Origin: Thermoplasmata archaeon
Lineage (GTDB): Archaea; Thermoplasmatota; Thermoplasmata; Lutacidiplasmatales; UBA184
Direction of reading: 5' to 3'
Assembly (NCBI GenBank): GCA_022749815.1
Contig: JAKIWV010000001.1
Coordinates: forward strand, 606,517 to 670,516
Length of the DNA stretch: 64,000 bases
Below the pieces are notes generated by a model that searched no databases, had not been told where the DNA came from, and saw nothing but the letters and a program-made list of their open reading frames with translations. A program made the position numbers and the translations under genes. Numbering within the stretch: the first letter of the stretch is position 1; each line of letters opens with the position of its first letter. This document shows positions 24,787-33,388 of the stretch, piece after piece.

Positions 24787-25709
24787 GCCGGCGTACCGGG
24801 CCCCTCAGGTCGCGCGGGGTACGTATAGAACCCCTCTCCGGTCTTGCGGCCGAGCTTTCCCGCCTCGACGAATCGACGGAGCATCGGGCAGGCCCGATAC
24901 TTCGGGTCCCGGAAGCCGTCCCAGAGCACATCCAGGATGGCGAGCAGCGTATCGATCCCCACGAGGTCAGCGAGCTCGAACGGACCCATCGGATGATGGA
25001 ATCCGAGCTTGTACGCTGTGTCGATCTCCTCCCGTGTGGAGACGCCTTCCGAAAGGATCCAGGCCGCTTCGTTGATCATCACTCCCAAGGCGCGAGTGGT
25101 GACGAAGCCGGGAGAATCCGTCGATCGAACGACCGTCTTCCCGAGGGACCGAGCGAACGTGGCCGCCGCCTCGACCACCTCCGGTCGCGTACGGTGGCCC
25201 GCGATCACCTCGACGAGCTCCATCTTCAGCACGGGGTTGAAAAAATGAACGCCGACGAGCCGGCTCGGGTCCTCGAGGACCGAGGCGATCGAGGTGATCG
25301 GAAGCGAGGAGGTGTTCGACGCCAGGAGGGTGTCAGGACCGAGGGTGGCTTCTATCTCGCGGAACAACCCCCGCTTCAGCTCCAGGTTCTCGGGCGCCGC
25401 CTCGATGATGATCTGCGCGCCCTCTGCTCGGCGTAGACCGATCGCGATGTCGATCCGCTGAAGGGCCTCCTCTTTGGCGCTCGGGACGATCCCGCCACTT
25501 CGCACGGCGTGCTCGAGGGCTTTCCGAACCCGGTCGAGCCCCTGCTCCGCGAGCTGAGGGTTGATGTCCTCGAGCGTGACCGCGTAGTCGGCCAGCGCGC
25601 ATTGGGCGGCAATGCCGCTCCCCATCAGTCCCGCACCGGCGACAAAGACTCGTTTGCGAAGGGAGGCGCGGGGGTCGCTCGGCCTCGACGGCCCCTCGAG
25701 GTCCGTCAC
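24783..25709 (-). CDS. 3-hydroxyacyl-CoA (3-hydroxybutyryl-CoA) dehydrogenase
   Basis: The 308-residue NAD-dependent enzyme oxidises L-3-hydroxyacyl-CoA. The Rossmann motif is FVAGAGLMGSGIA near residues 20-32. IIEAAPENLELKRGLFREI, LASNTSSLPIT and VGVHFFNPVLKMELVEVI (with the catalytic histidine) are diagnostic. The C-terminal domain contains GFVTTRALGVMINEA and DTAYKLGFHHPMGPFEL. The start GTG at 25707-25709 overlaps the thiolase-like upstream stop as GTGA. The length is that of stand-alone short-type enzymes. Beta-oxidation or a hydroxybutyryl-CoA pathway is implied, but no partner gene lies nearby. Confidence 0.92.
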   Translation of the reverse strand: MTDLEGPSRPSDPRASLRKRVFVAGAGLMGSGIAAQCALADYAVTLEDINPQLAEQGLDRVRKALEHAVRSGGIVPSAKEEALQRIDIAIGLRRAEGAQIIIEAAPENLELKRGLFREIEATLGPDTLLASNTSSLPITSIASVLEDPSRLVGVHFFNPVLKMELVEVIAGHRTRPEVVEAAATFARSLGKTVVRSTDSPGFVTTRALGVMINEAAWILSEGVSTREEIDTAYKLGFHHPMGPFELADLVGIDTLLAILDVLWDGFRDPKYRACPMLRRFVEAGKLGRKTGEGFYTYPARPEGPGTPA

Positions 25710-26701
25710 GGGGGCGCGGACGCGGCGGCCATTACAATAGGGTTGCGAGCGGCGGAGAGGAACACGCAGGCGCGGCACAACGTTCCCGTCGACGGCTCGC
25801 CGCAATCCCGGCATCGTTCGGCCGTCCCGACGCCGACCGGGCCAGTGAGGAGAGGCGCCAGCCGCTCTTGGGTCCGCAACAGGGCATGCCGGGTGCCGGG
25901 CATCGCTTCCTCGAGTTGCCAGACCACCTCGCGGAACACGTTCCGGGCCGCCGCACGCGCGTGCGGACACTCGCCGTGGTCGAACGGAAGGCCGCGCAAG
26001 CGCGCGTAGAGGAAGACTTCGCGCTCGGGAATCTGAGCGAGCGGGGCGATCCTCGGGATCAAACCGGGCTGTCGGGATCGGTGGGGAGCCATCCGGGACA
26101 GCCGGTCCAGGTCCCCGCGCGCGAGGTTCATCAGCACCGTCTGGGCGAGGTCGTCGAGGTTGAACCCGAGGACGAGAAGGTCGGCCGAGAGGTCCCGGGC
26201 CGCCCGGTTCAGCAACTGACGGCGCCAGACGCCACAGTAGGCGCACGGAATCGTGCCGGGGAGCGTCCGGAGACTCTGCTCCGTGGTCGTCCCGTACGCG
26301 TCGGAGAATCGAACGATCCGGTGTTCGACGCCGAGCCGACGCGTGAGCTCGCCCGCGCTCTCAAGCGTCGCCGGTCGGTAGCCCGAGATTCCTTCATCGA
26401 CGCTCAGGGCGACGAGGTGCACGTTGGGACGTGCTCCGAAGTATTGCTGGGTCAAGGTCAGTGCGACGGCCGAATCCTTCCCGCCGGAGAGGGCGATGGC
26501 GATCGTGCCCCCCCGGAAACGGGGTACTTGCCGATGGAGCTCGCGGCGGGTCCGTTCGACGACCGAATCACCAAAATGGGACTCGCAGAGGTGGGCGTGT
26601 TGGTACGGCTGGTCGATCACGGCGTCCTGATCGCACCGGTCGCACCGCACGGGCGGCTCACCGCGCCCCGGTATTTGAGCGTCGGAGGACGGGAATCTCA
26701 T
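25706..26701 (-). CDS. tRNA 2-thiolation enzyme of the NcsA/TtuA/Ctu1 family
   Basis: This 331-residue ATP-pyrophosphatase activates a tRNA uridine for sulfur transfer. An N-terminal zinc site (C20, C23, C39, H42) precedes the PP-loop SGGKDS at 72-77. Cysteines C153 and C156 in PCAYCGVWRR, and a third in GECPHARA, match the residues that hold a 4Fe-4S cluster in TtuA-type enzymes. A C-terminal CRDCG...CRAC zinc finger completes the layout. Whether it thiolates position 34 or 54 cannot be decided here. The ATG at 26701 lies about 39 bp from a palindromic AT-rich promoter shared with the divergent recombinase gene. Confidence 0.9.
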   Translation of the reverse strand: MRFPSSDAQIPGRGEPPVRCDRCDQDAVIDQPYQHAHLCESHFGDSVVERTRRELHRQVPRFRGGTIAIALSGGKDSAVALTLTQQYFGARPNVHLVALSVDEGISGYRPATLESAGELTRRLGVEHRIVRFSDAYGTTTEQSLRTLPGTIPCAYCGVWRRQLLNRAARDLSADLLVLGFNLDDLAQTVLMNLARGDLDRLSRMAPHRSRQPGLIPRIAPLAQIPEREVFLYARLRGLPFDHGECPHARAAARNVFREVVWQLEEAMPGTRHALLRTQERLAPLLTGPVGVGTAERCRDCGEPSTGTLCRACVFLSAARNPIVMAAASAPP

Positions 26702-26735
26702 CGCGTGCGAAAGCGATACCACTCGACATACACGC

Positions 26736-26743
26736 TTAATTAA
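26736..26743. promoter_or_regulatory. Palindromic TTAATTAA promoter core between tRNA thiolase and xerA
   Basis: TTAATTAA reads the same on both strands and is the only AT-rich stretch in the 67-bp divergent spacer. It is about 29 bp before the recombinase ATG at 26769 and about 39 bp before the thiolase ATG at 26701. It can serve as the TATA element in both directions. Confidence 0.55.
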
Positions 26744-26768
26744 CCGAACCCGGGCCAACTGAGTTCCG

Positions 26769-27677
26769 ATGGCTTCTGCGATCGTTCCACGGACTCGCGC
26801 CGCGCGCACCCGGCCCGTGGGCGCCGCGCTGACGGGGGAGGCGCGTCCCTTCTCCGTCGCGCCGGTGGTGGACCGGTTCACTCGGTTGCTTCAGTCCCAG
26901 GAGCGGAGCCCGTGTACGGTGAAGCAGTACGGTCACATCGCCCGAATGTTCCTCGGATACGTTCAGAAACCACTCGAGAACGTGGCCCCCCAGGACCTCA
27001 ATGCGTTCCGGGAGCACCTCGTCCTCGAGCGCCACTACAGCAAGAACTCCCTCTACACGACGGTCCGCGGCCTCACCTGTCTCTTCCGGAGTTTCGGTCT
27101 GACCACCGCCGAACAACTCGAAGCGCCCCGACGACCGGCGCGGCTACCTCACTACCTTACCGAAGAAGAAACGCACCGGCTGTTCGAGGCCGTCCAGGGC
27201 AATCCACGGGACTCCGCGATCATCCATGTTCTGGCCTACTGCGGACTCCGGGTGGGGGAGCTGTGCCGGTTATCCGTCGAGGACGTGGACTTGAGCTCGA
27301 ACATCCTCCATGTCCGGTCCGGCAAGGGGGACCGCGACCGGGAGGTCATCATCGAGGAAAAGACCCGGATCGCTATCGACCGGTACACGGCCGAACGGGC
27401 GCTCGCCGGACAGGCTGGGCCCCGCCTGTTCCCCGTCAGCCCGGTCACCGTAGAGCGGATGGTCCGAGCGAAGGCCGAGGTCGCGCAGATCAACCGGCGC
27501 GTGACTCCGCACATGCTCCGGCATACGCTCGCGACCACGCTGCTCAGCCGAGGGTGCGACATTCGGTACATCCAGAAGTTGTTGGGCCACGCCTCGGTGG
27601 CGACAACGCAAATCTACACCCATGTGGACACCGCGGCCCTTCGCGACGCCTACCGCCGCGCGAAGCCCAACTATTGA
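26769..27677 (+). CDS. xerA: Tyrosine recombinase XerA/XerC-like
   Basis: The 302-residue site-specific recombinase resolves chromosome dimers in archaea (XerA acting at dif). An N-terminal SAM-like core-binding domain covers about residues 30-115. The catalytic set is complete: R161 in GLRVGEL, K186 in SGKGDRD, H248 and R251 in TPHMLRHTLA, H274 in LLGHASV and the nucleophile Y283 in QIYTH. The length and the absence of phage-like extensions favour the housekeeping XerA over an element integrase. It is unlinked to the tRNA-associated repeats further right, but a role there cannot be excluded. Confidence 0.92.
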   Translation: MASAIVPRTRAARTRPVGAALTGEARPFSVAPVVDRFTRLLQSQERSPCTVKQYGHIARMFLGYVQKPLENVAPQDLNAFREHLVLERHYSKNSLYTTVRGLTCLFRSFGLTTAEQLEAPRRPARLPHYLTEEETHRLFEAVQGNPRDSAIIHVLAYCGLRVGELCRLSVEDVDLSSNILHVRSGKGDRDREVIIEEKTRIAIDRYTAERALAGQAGPRLFPVSPVTVERMVRAKAEVAQINRRVTPHMLRHTLATTLLSRGCDIRYIQKLLGHASVATTQIYTHVDTAALRDAYRRAKPNY

Positions 27678-27701
27678 TTCAATACAACCGGGGTCCATCC
27701 C

Positions 27702-28610
27702 CTACGGTGTCGCGCGGATTCGCTCGAGCTTCTCCAGGAACTCGATTCCCTCTCCCGTGGTCATCGGGTTCCCATCCTCTCGGGTCAGCGGAAGGCCGGC
27801 GTCCGCGCACGCCTGTTCGGGGGTAGCGCCTTCGAGGAGGGCCCGGACCGCGCGTCGCTCCTTCCGACCCAAGCTGAGACCCTCGATGACGAAGTCCTCG
27901 AAGGCCTCGTAGGCGATCGGACAGACAGCCCGAACGGCTCGTGCAAGTTCGGCGGCGTAGACTCTGATCTCCTCTTGAGAGTGAGCGTCGAGGCGCAACG
28001 AGAGGAAGTGGAGCAGGTTCCACAGGTTGATCTTCCAGTACCATTGCGTGTAGTAGGCGAGGGGCAGGATGGTGCGCGCCGTTTCCCGGGCGACGCCGGC
28101 CTCCAGGGCGGCCGTGTAGGCGGTGTAGGCCTCGTGACTCACGCGTTCCAGATCGGCCCGGAACCGTCCGGCGACCTCGGGGGGCAAGGGCTCGGCGCGG
28201 CCCTGCCGGTTCCGAGTGGATTGCCGCCGGATGTCTTCGACCGGAGGAAGGTCGAATTCGTCGGGGACGATCGAGTAGCGCGCCGAGAACTCATTCGTTG
28301 AGCTGGCTCTATGCCGGATCCATTGGCGAGCGACATAGATCGGGAGTCGGACGAGAAACTTGAAGTCGACCATCTCGAACGGCGTCGTGTGCCGGTGGCG
28401 TAGCAGATAGCGGACCAGCCCGCGATCGTCGCGGATCGACTTCGTTCCGGGGCCGTAGGACACTCGGGCGGCCTGCACGATCGCGGCGTCATTACCCATA
28501 TAGTCGACAAGGACAACGAATCCGTGGGAGAGTACGGGCCGCTTCACCCCGATGAGCCGGTCGGCCTCAGGGACCGATGGGCGTGTCATCGGCGGGTCGT
28601 CAACGCGCAT
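27702..28610 (-). CDS. thyX: Flavin-dependent thymidylate synthase ThyX
   Basis: The enzyme converts dUMP to dTMP with FAD, NADPH and methylene-tetrahydrofolate. The signature RHRxxSxNExSxRYS is present at residues 99-113 (RHRASSTNEFSARYS). The 302-residue form starting MRVDDPPMTRPSV was chosen because TTTATT at 28635-28640 (minus strand) is 27 bp upstream of this ATG; MTRPSV at 28589 is the alternative. The C-terminal 60 residues (SLGRKERRAVRALLEGATPE and TREDGNPMTT) extend beyond the minimal family length. The gene is divergent from metG. Confidence 0.95.
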   Translation of the reverse strand: MRVDDPPMTRPSVPEADRLIGVKRPVLSHGFVVLVDYMGNDAAIVQAARVSYGPGTKSIRDDRGLVRYLLRHRHTTPFEMVDFKFLVRLPIYVARQWIRHRASSTNEFSARYSIVPDEFDLPPVEDIRRQSTRNRQGRAEPLPPEVAGRFRADLERVSHEAYTAYTAALEAGVARETARTILPLAYYTQWYWKINLWNLLHFLSLRLDAHSQEEIRVYAAELARAVRAVCPIAYEAFEDFVIEGLSLGRKERRAVRALLEGATPEQACADAGLPLTREDGNPMTTGEGIEFLEKLERIRATP

Positions 28611-28634
28611 GCCGGGAAGGGAACAGAGGACTGG

Positions 28635-28640
28635 AATAAA
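28635..28640 (-). promoter_or_regulatory. TATA-like element of thyX
   Basis: GTTTATTCC on the minus strand, with the TTTATT core at 28635-28640, is centred 27 bp upstream of the thyX ATG at 28610. This predicts a leaderless transcript and decides the start codon. Confidence 0.6.
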
Positions 28641-28691
28641 CCCTGCGCGCGCGACGGTACCCGCTGAGCGTGGGAACGGTTGCCTCGATAA

Positions 28692-28718
28692 GGGGCGCCC
28701 AAATCGTTTTGGCGCCCC
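28692..28718. promoter_or_regulatory. GGGGCGCC inverted repeat upstream of metG
   Basis: GGGGCGCC at 28692-28699 and GGCGCCCC at 28711-28718 form a perfect 8-bp inverted repeat with an 11-nt AT-rich centre (CAAATCGTTTT). It ends 34 bp before the metG start. It could be an operator spanning the promoter or a hairpin in the metG leader; the sequence alone does not decide. Confidence 0.4.
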
Positions 28719-28752
28719 AAGATTCCGTCCCTCTCTCGCGGGGGAGGCAGGC

Positions 28753-31023
28753 TTGGCGCGAATATTCATCGGACTCGGTTGGCCGTACGCCAACGGCCCT
28801 TTCCATATTGGCCACCTCGCGGGCGCCTACTTGCCCGGCGATATCTTTGCCCGTTTCCACCGGCTCCTAGGCGACGAAGTGCTCATGGTGTCGGGATCGG
28901 ATATGCACGGGACCCCTACCACCTACGCTGCCGAGAAAGAGGGGGTGCACCCCCAGGTCATCGCCGAACGGTACCACGAGATCAACAAGACCTCGTTCGA
29001 GAGGCTGGGGGTCAGCTTCGACCTCTTCACGCACACGCACACGACGATCCACGAGAGGACCACACAGGAGCTGTTCCTGCGCCAGTTGCAGAATGGATTC
29101 ATCGACCGCCGGAGCGAGGAGAATCCGTACTGTCCGAAGGACCGACGGTTCTTGCCGGACCGATACCTGGTCGGTCGATGCCCGTTCTGCGGCAACGAAT
29201 CCGCTCGAGGGGACGAATGTGACCGCTGCGGTCGGATCCTAGAGCCGAAGCAGCTCCTCGAACCGCGCTGCGTTGTCTGTGGGACCGGGGCCGAGTTCCG
29301 GCCCACGGAACATTTCTACCTCCGGCTCGACAAGATGCAGGAGACGCTCGGCCACTACCTCAAGGACAAGGACTACTGGCGGGGGAATGTGCTGGCGGCC
29401 ACACGAAACTTCCTCGAAGGAGGTCTCAAACCACGGCCGATCACGAGGGACCTGACCTGGGGCGTTCCGATCCCGCTCGACGGATATCCCTCCAAGCGAA
29501 TCTACGTCTGGTTCGAGGCGGTCATCGGGTATCTATCGGCGTCGAAGGAATGGGCCGTACGGAAGGGCGAGCCGGAGGCCTGGCACCGGTTCTGGGACCC
29601 GGAAGCGCCGGTACGGCAGTACTACTTCGTCGGGAAAGACAACATCTTCTTCCACACGCTGCTCTGGCCGGGGATTCTCATCGCCGTCGGGGGATTGCAA
29701 CGGCCCTTCGACGTGCCGGCGAATGAGTGGCTCCAGATCGAGGGTCGGAAGATCTCGAAGTCGAGGCCGTCCGACGTGGACGCGTACGTACCCTCCCTCC
29801 TGGCCCACTACGCGCCGGACGTCATCCGGTTCTATGCAGCCGCCCTCGCGCCGCAGAATCACGATACCGAACTCGACTGGGACGAATTCGCTCGACTGCC
29901 CGAGGAGGTGCTCTCCAACCAGTACGGAAACCTCGTCCAGCGCGTCCTGGTGTTCGCCCGGGAACAATATGGGGGCAAGATCCCCGCACCGCCCGCCGAT
30001 TGGGATCGAGCGGCCCCCGAGGGGGTCGGGGCCCGGATTCGTCGAGCGCACGCCGAGATCACCGGCCACTACGAGGCCGTGCGTCTCAAGGAAGCCTTTG
30101 AACGGGCTCTGACCGAGGTCCGGGAAGGGAATCGTTGGTTCCAGGAAGCCCGGCCGTGGCAGGCGTCGGAGGCGGATAGGGCGCGTACGGTGCACGAGGG
30201 CCTCTGGCTGCTCAAGGCCGCCGCGACGTGGCTGAGCCCGGTGTTGCCGTTCTCGTCGGAGCAGGTGTGGCGGATGCTGGGGTTCGCCCAGGGCCCCGGC
30301 CCCGGGGAGTGGGCGGCCGCGCTGGACCCACCGCCCGCGGGGCAGTCGATAGGAAAGGTCCAGGTATTGTTCCCTCGCGCGGGAGCCCCCACGAACACGT
30401 CGCCGCCTCCGACGGTCGAAGCCTCGGGGGCGAGCTCAACGGACGCTTCCTTCGTACCGTTCGCCATCCGGGCCGCGAGGGTCCGAACGGTGGCCCCTCA
30501 CCCGTCGGCGGACAAGCTCTACGTGCTCGAGCTCGATCTGGGCGAAGCGAAGCCGCGGACCGTCGTGGCGGGGCTTCGGCCGTTCTACCGAGAGGAGGAG
30601 CTCCGGGACCGTCGAGTGGCGCTGCTCTCCAATCTCGAGCCGCGAACCATCCGGAAGATGACCTCGCAGGGAATGGTGCTGGCCGCCGATACAGGTTCGC
30701 GCGTGGAGGTGCTGAGCCTTCCCGAGGCCGTCCCGCTCGGGGCTTACGTGACGACCGGACCCCCGGGCTCTCCTGCGATCTCATATTCGGTGTTCGAGTC
30801 CAACCCGTTGCTCGTCGGAACCGTGACCTCGGTCCGCGATGGTCAGTTGACCATCGACATCGGGGACCGCACGGTGGCGGTGGAGGGGAGCTGGCCCACG
30901 GGGAGCCGTGTCGTCGTCCAACTGGATGGACCCGGAGGCTCCCGGGGGCGCATCATCCACTTCGCCTCGGGGGACCTATTAGTACCGGGAGGTGACCTTC
31001 CGGCCGGTACCCGGGTACGATGA
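28753..31023 (+). CDS. metG: Methionyl-tRNA synthetase with C-terminal tRNA-binding extension
   Basis: This class I enzyme charges tRNA-Met, including the initiator. The HIGH motif is PFHIGHLAGAY near residues 15-25. Zinc knuckle cysteines lie in CPFC, CDRC and CVVC (about 140-180), and KMSKS appears as KISKSRPSDVD. Family members start with residues like ARIFIGLGWPYANG, so TTG at 28753-28755 behind GGGGGAGGC is taken as start (756 residues). After the anticodon domain comes an EMAP/Trbp111-like OB fold (FAIRAARVRTVAPHPSADKL and onward). A further 90-residue beta-rich tail (SVFESNPLLVGTVTSV to DLPAGTRVR) follows that I do not recognise. The stop overlaps the PHP gene as ATGA. Confidence 0.95.
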   Translation: MARIFIGLGWPYANGPFHIGHLAGAYLPGDIFARFHRLLGDEVLMVSGSDMHGTPTTYAAEKEGVHPQVIAERYHEINKTSFERLGVSFDLFTHTHTTIHERTTQELFLRQLQNGFIDRRSEENPYCPKDRRFLPDRYLVGRCPFCGNESARGDECDRCGRILEPKQLLEPRCVVCGTGAEFRPTEHFYLRLDKMQETLGHYLKDKDYWRGNVLAATRNFLEGGLKPRPITRDLTWGVPIPLDGYPSKRIYVWFEAVIGYLSASKEWAVRKGEPEAWHRFWDPEAPVRQYYFVGKDNIFFHTLLWPGILIAVGGLQRPFDVPANEWLQIEGRKISKSRPSDVDAYVPSLLAHYAPDVIRFYAAALAPQNHDTELDWDEFARLPEEVLSNQYGNLVQRVLVFAREQYGGKIPAPPADWDRAAPEGVGARIRRAHAEITGHYEAVRLKEAFERALTEVREGNRWFQEARPWQASEADRARTVHEGLWLLKAAATWLSPVLPFSSEQVWRMLGFAQGPGPGEWAAALDPPPAGQSIGKVQVLFPRAGAPTNTSPPPTVEASGASSTDASFVPFAIRAARVRTVAPHPSADKLYVLELDLGEAKPRTVVAGLRPFYREEELRDRRVALLSNLEPRTIRKMTSQGMVLAADTGSRVEVLSLPEAVPLGAYVTTGPPGSPAISYSVFESNPLLVGTVTSVRDGQLTIDIGDRTVAVEGSWPTGSRVVVQLDGPGGSRGRIIHFASGDLLVPGGDLPAGTRVR

Positions 31024-31730
31024 CCGCCACTGTTCGACTGGACCTTCACATTCACAGCCGTCACTCGGTCGACTCGCGACTCTCCTTCGAGAAGATCGTC
31101 GAGCGAGTCACCTATCAGGGCCTTCAGGGCTTCGCGCTGACCGACCACAACACGACGGACGGCCTGCTCGAGCTCAGTCGATTGCGGTCCACCTATCCGG
31201 CGTTCTGGTTCATCCCCGGAGTGGAGATCTCCACCCACGAGGGCCATCTGCTGGCCTACGGCGTGACGGAGTCCCCGCCGCCGGGTCGCCCCCTCGTGGA
31301 AACCCTCGAACGGGTCGACGCGCTCGGAGGGGTCTCCGTTCTGGCCCATCCGTTCCGGTGGGTCCACGGCGTCGGCCGGCGGCTCGCAACCGAGGCCCGC
31401 GTGGAAGGCATCGAGGGCCGGAATGGCAAGACCTCCGAGCTCGCGAACACGCGCGCGGAGCTGCTCGCCGCCCGTCGTTCCGTCGCGAGCACGGGGGGCA
31501 GCGACGCGCACGAGCCGGACCGGGTGGGTCGAGCGTTCACGGAGTTCCCCGGGGATGTGGCCTCCCTCGACGATATTCTCGAACAGATCCGTCGGGGGGA
31601 GACGACGGCCGCCGGAGAATCCTTGTCGTTCGCGGGCCGCGTCCGGTCGAGCGTGCGCGACGGACTGCTGTCCGCCGTCCGGGGTTTCCGGCCCGTCGGT
31701 CCCCGCGCCGTCCACCCCGACCGTTTTTAA
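31020..31730 (+). CDS. PHP-domain phosphoesterase
   Basis: The 236-residue hydrolase has the PHP metal-binding pattern: HIHS at residues 10-13, LTDHNTTDG near 40, GVEIST near 67, LAHPFRW near 113 and GGSDAHEPDRVG near 163-174. Related proteins act on phosphodiester or phosphate esters of nucleotides or on 5' ends of short RNA (the YciV/TrpH group). That substrate assignment is tentative. The gene overlaps metG by 4 bp and is probably cotranslated. Its stop TAA at 31728-31730 lies inside the TATA box of the downstream tRNA-Cys. Confidence 0.85.
   Translation: MTATVRLDLHIHSRHSVDSRLSFEKIVERVTYQGLQGFALTDHNTTDGLLELSRLRSTYPAFWFIPGVEISTHEGHLLAYGVTESPPPGRPLVETLERVDALGGVSVLAHPFRWVHGVGRRLATEARVEGIEGRNGKTSELANTRAELLAARRSVASTGGSDAHEPDRVGRAFTEFPGDVASLDDILEQIRRGETTAAGESLSFAGRVRSSVRDGLLSAVRGFRPVGPRAVHPDRF
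31724..31730 (+). promoter_or_regulatory. TATA box of tRNA-Cys
   Basis: TTTTTAA ends 24 bp before the first base of tRNA-Cys and includes the stop codon of the upstream PHP gene. The spacing fits an archaeal tRNA promoter. Confidence 0.6.
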
Positions 31731-31754
31731 TGCAGGGCGCCTCCGTCGCTGCGC

Positions 31755-31827
31755 GCCAAGGTGGCAGAATGGTTAATGCGACGGACTGCAGATCCGTTTC
31801 CTGGGGGTTCGATTCCCTCCCTTGGCT
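31755..31827 (+). tRNA. tRNA-Cys (anticodon GCA)
   Basis: The cloverleaf folds completely. The acceptor stem is GCCAAGG with CCTTGGC. The D stem is GCAG with a GGTTAATG-type loop. The anticodon stem is ACGGA/TCCGT around loop CTGCAGA (anticodon GCA), and the T arm is GGGGG-TTCGATT-CCCTC. The discriminator is T, and the 3' CCA is not encoded. There is no intron. The 3' end from the T loop onward is duplicated at 34724, which marks this gene as an integration target. Confidence 0.95.
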
Positions 31828-31868
31828 TCGGGTGAGGAACTGAACCAAGAGTTCAGTTCCCTCCGGTA
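31814..31868 (+). repeat. Candidate attachment site copy A at tRNA-Cys 3' end
   Basis: The segment begins inside the T loop of tRNA-Cys and runs about 40 bp past the gene. Its first 18 bases (31814-31831) recur exactly at 34724-34741, and a 13-base block (31851-31863) recurs at 34760-34772, with partial identity between. Direct repeats of a tRNA 3' end are the usual footprint of tRNA-targeting integration. Confidence 0.65.
31836..31860 (+). terminator. Perfect 10-bp hairpin just after tRNA-Cys
   Basis: GGAACTGAAC (31836-31845) and GTTCAGTTCC (31851-31860) pair perfectly around a 5-nt loop, CAAGA. The hairpin starts 8 nt after the tRNA end and is followed by CTCC rather than a T tract. It may end the tRNA transcript or guide 3' processing. 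The copy at 34724-34777 has a decayed version of the same hairpin. Confidence 0.5.
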
Positions 31869-32007
31869 GCGGCTGGTCGGCCGGCGCGGACCAGAGATTC
31901 AGCCAGCCGAAGCCTCGGATCCGGGGGCGCGAGCTTAATGGATTAAACGGAGCTGGCTATGGGGGGTCGCACAGTTCTCGGCGGACCCATCGGAAGGAAG
32001 AGACGTC

Positions 32008-33138
32008 ATGGAAGCCCACAAGATGCACATCCTGGTCGGAACGCGGAAGGGAGGCTACGTCGTCGAGGGGGACGTAGCGCGCGACAAATGGAAGCTCACA
32101 TCTCGGATTGAAACCGGTTATGAGGTCTTCCACATGGCCGCTGACCCCCGTCATCCCGGGGACATCTACGCCTGCGTCAACTCTTGGCTCTGGGGACCGG
32201 CGCTCTACCGTTCCCACAACTACGGGAAGAAGTGGGACGAAATCGGGACTCCGATGCTCGAGGCCAAGGCGGCGAGGCAGCCCCGATTCGACCCCGAACG
32301 TCCGGAGGCCCCGCCCCCCACCTACGCTGTGACGAACCTTTGGCACCTCGAGCCGGGACACTCCAGCGAGCCGGAGACCCTCTACATGGGTCTCGACCCC
32401 TATTCGCTACACCGGAGCGATGACCTGGGAGCCTCCTGGATGCCGGTCTCCGGCCTGAACGATCACCCCACGAGGGGGAAGTGGACCCCCGGCAATGGGG
32501 GCCCGTGTCTCCACACCATTATTGTCGACCCTACGCGCCGCGATCGGATCTACGCTGGAATCTCGTCGGCGGGGCTATTCCGCTCGGACGACGGCGGGAA
32601 GAACTGGGCCCTGGCGAATCAAGGGGTCGAAACCCCGTTCAATCCGGAGAAGTTCCCCGCGGTCGGGCAGTGCGTTCATAAAGTCGCTCTCGACACGGCC
32701 AACCCAGACATCGTGTACCGACAAGACCACGGAGGAATCTATGTCAGCCGCGACGCCGGTGACCGCTGGGAACGAATCGGGAAGTCGCTGGACGACGATT
32801 TCGGCTTCGTGGTGGCGACCGCGAAGCATCTCCCCGGACGCGCCTTCTTTGTCCCTCTCCTCAGCGAGGCTCGCCTGACCTTCGGTGGGGGGCTTCAAGT
32901 CCACGAGTGGACCGAGTCCACCAAAGAGTGGCGCACGCTGATGCCCCCGAGCCGATTTCCTGGAGACTACGGAACCCATCGGGAGGGGCTGGCCTGCGAT
33001 GCGTTGGACCCCGCCGGAATCTACGTAGGGACGACGTCCGGCCAGCTGTTCGTTTCACCCGATGCCGGCAGGTCTTGGAACCAAGTTCCCTTCGTGTTCC
33101 CCGGGATCCACTCCGTCACGGTAGCGGGTCCGGAGTAG
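32008..33138 (+). CDS. BNR/sortilin-type beta-propeller protein
   Basis: The 376-residue protein is made of repeated strands with BNR or Asp-box motifs: LYRSHNYGKKWDEIG, LHRSDDLGASWMPVS, LFRSDDGGKNWALAN, IYVSRDAGDRWERIG and LFVSPDAGRSWNQVP. Each has the S-x-D-x-G-x-x-W pattern, which predicts a six- or seven-bladed propeller. No signal peptide is visible, so it is probably cytoplasmic. No catalytic acid or base pair typical of sialidases was identified, so binding or structural roles are equally likely. It lies inside the tRNA-Cys-associated segment. The ATG at 32008 follows GGAAGAGA; the internal ATG at 32023 is an alternative. Confidence 0.85.
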   Translation: MEAHKMHILVGTRKGGYVVEGDVARDKWKLTSRIETGYEVFHMAADPRHPGDIYACVNSWLWGPALYRSHNYGKKWDEIGTPMLEAKAARQPRFDPERPEAPPPTYAVTNLWHLEPGHSSEPETLYMGLDPYSLHRSDDLGASWMPVSGLNDHPTRGKWTPGNGGPCLHTIIVDPTRRDRIYAGISSAGLFRSDDGGKNWALANQGVETPFNPEKFPAVGQCVHKVALDTANPDIVYRQDHGGIYVSRDAGDRWERIGKSLDDDFGFVVATAKHLPGRAFFVPLLSEARLTFGGGLQVHEWTESTKEWRTLMPPSRFPGDYGTHREGLACDALDPAGIYVGTTSGQLFVSPDAGRSWNQVPFVFPGIHSVTVAGPE

Positions 33139-33388
33139 CGCACTCGGAATCGGGCTTCCGCTGACAGGGGAGGCCGGAGGTGCATCCACGGCGTGGGATG
33201 GACGCCGGGGAGCTCCGATGACTCGGAGATGTAGGGAGCGCGCTCAGGAGGATCCCTTCAAGAGGGTCCGACCGAGGTCGGTCACCCACTCCGGTCGGCT
33301 CCCCTTCAGGACCTGGGTGGCCGCCGACGCTCTGTCGGCGGGACCTCTCGACCCGGAGCTTTAACTGTCGGACGAATCTTCTCGGCGC

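Noticed and set aside
26769..27677. Tyrosine recombinase as the integrase of the tRNA-Cys segment
   Set aside because: It lies 4 kb outside the repeats, has housekeeping XerA length and is flanked by core genes.
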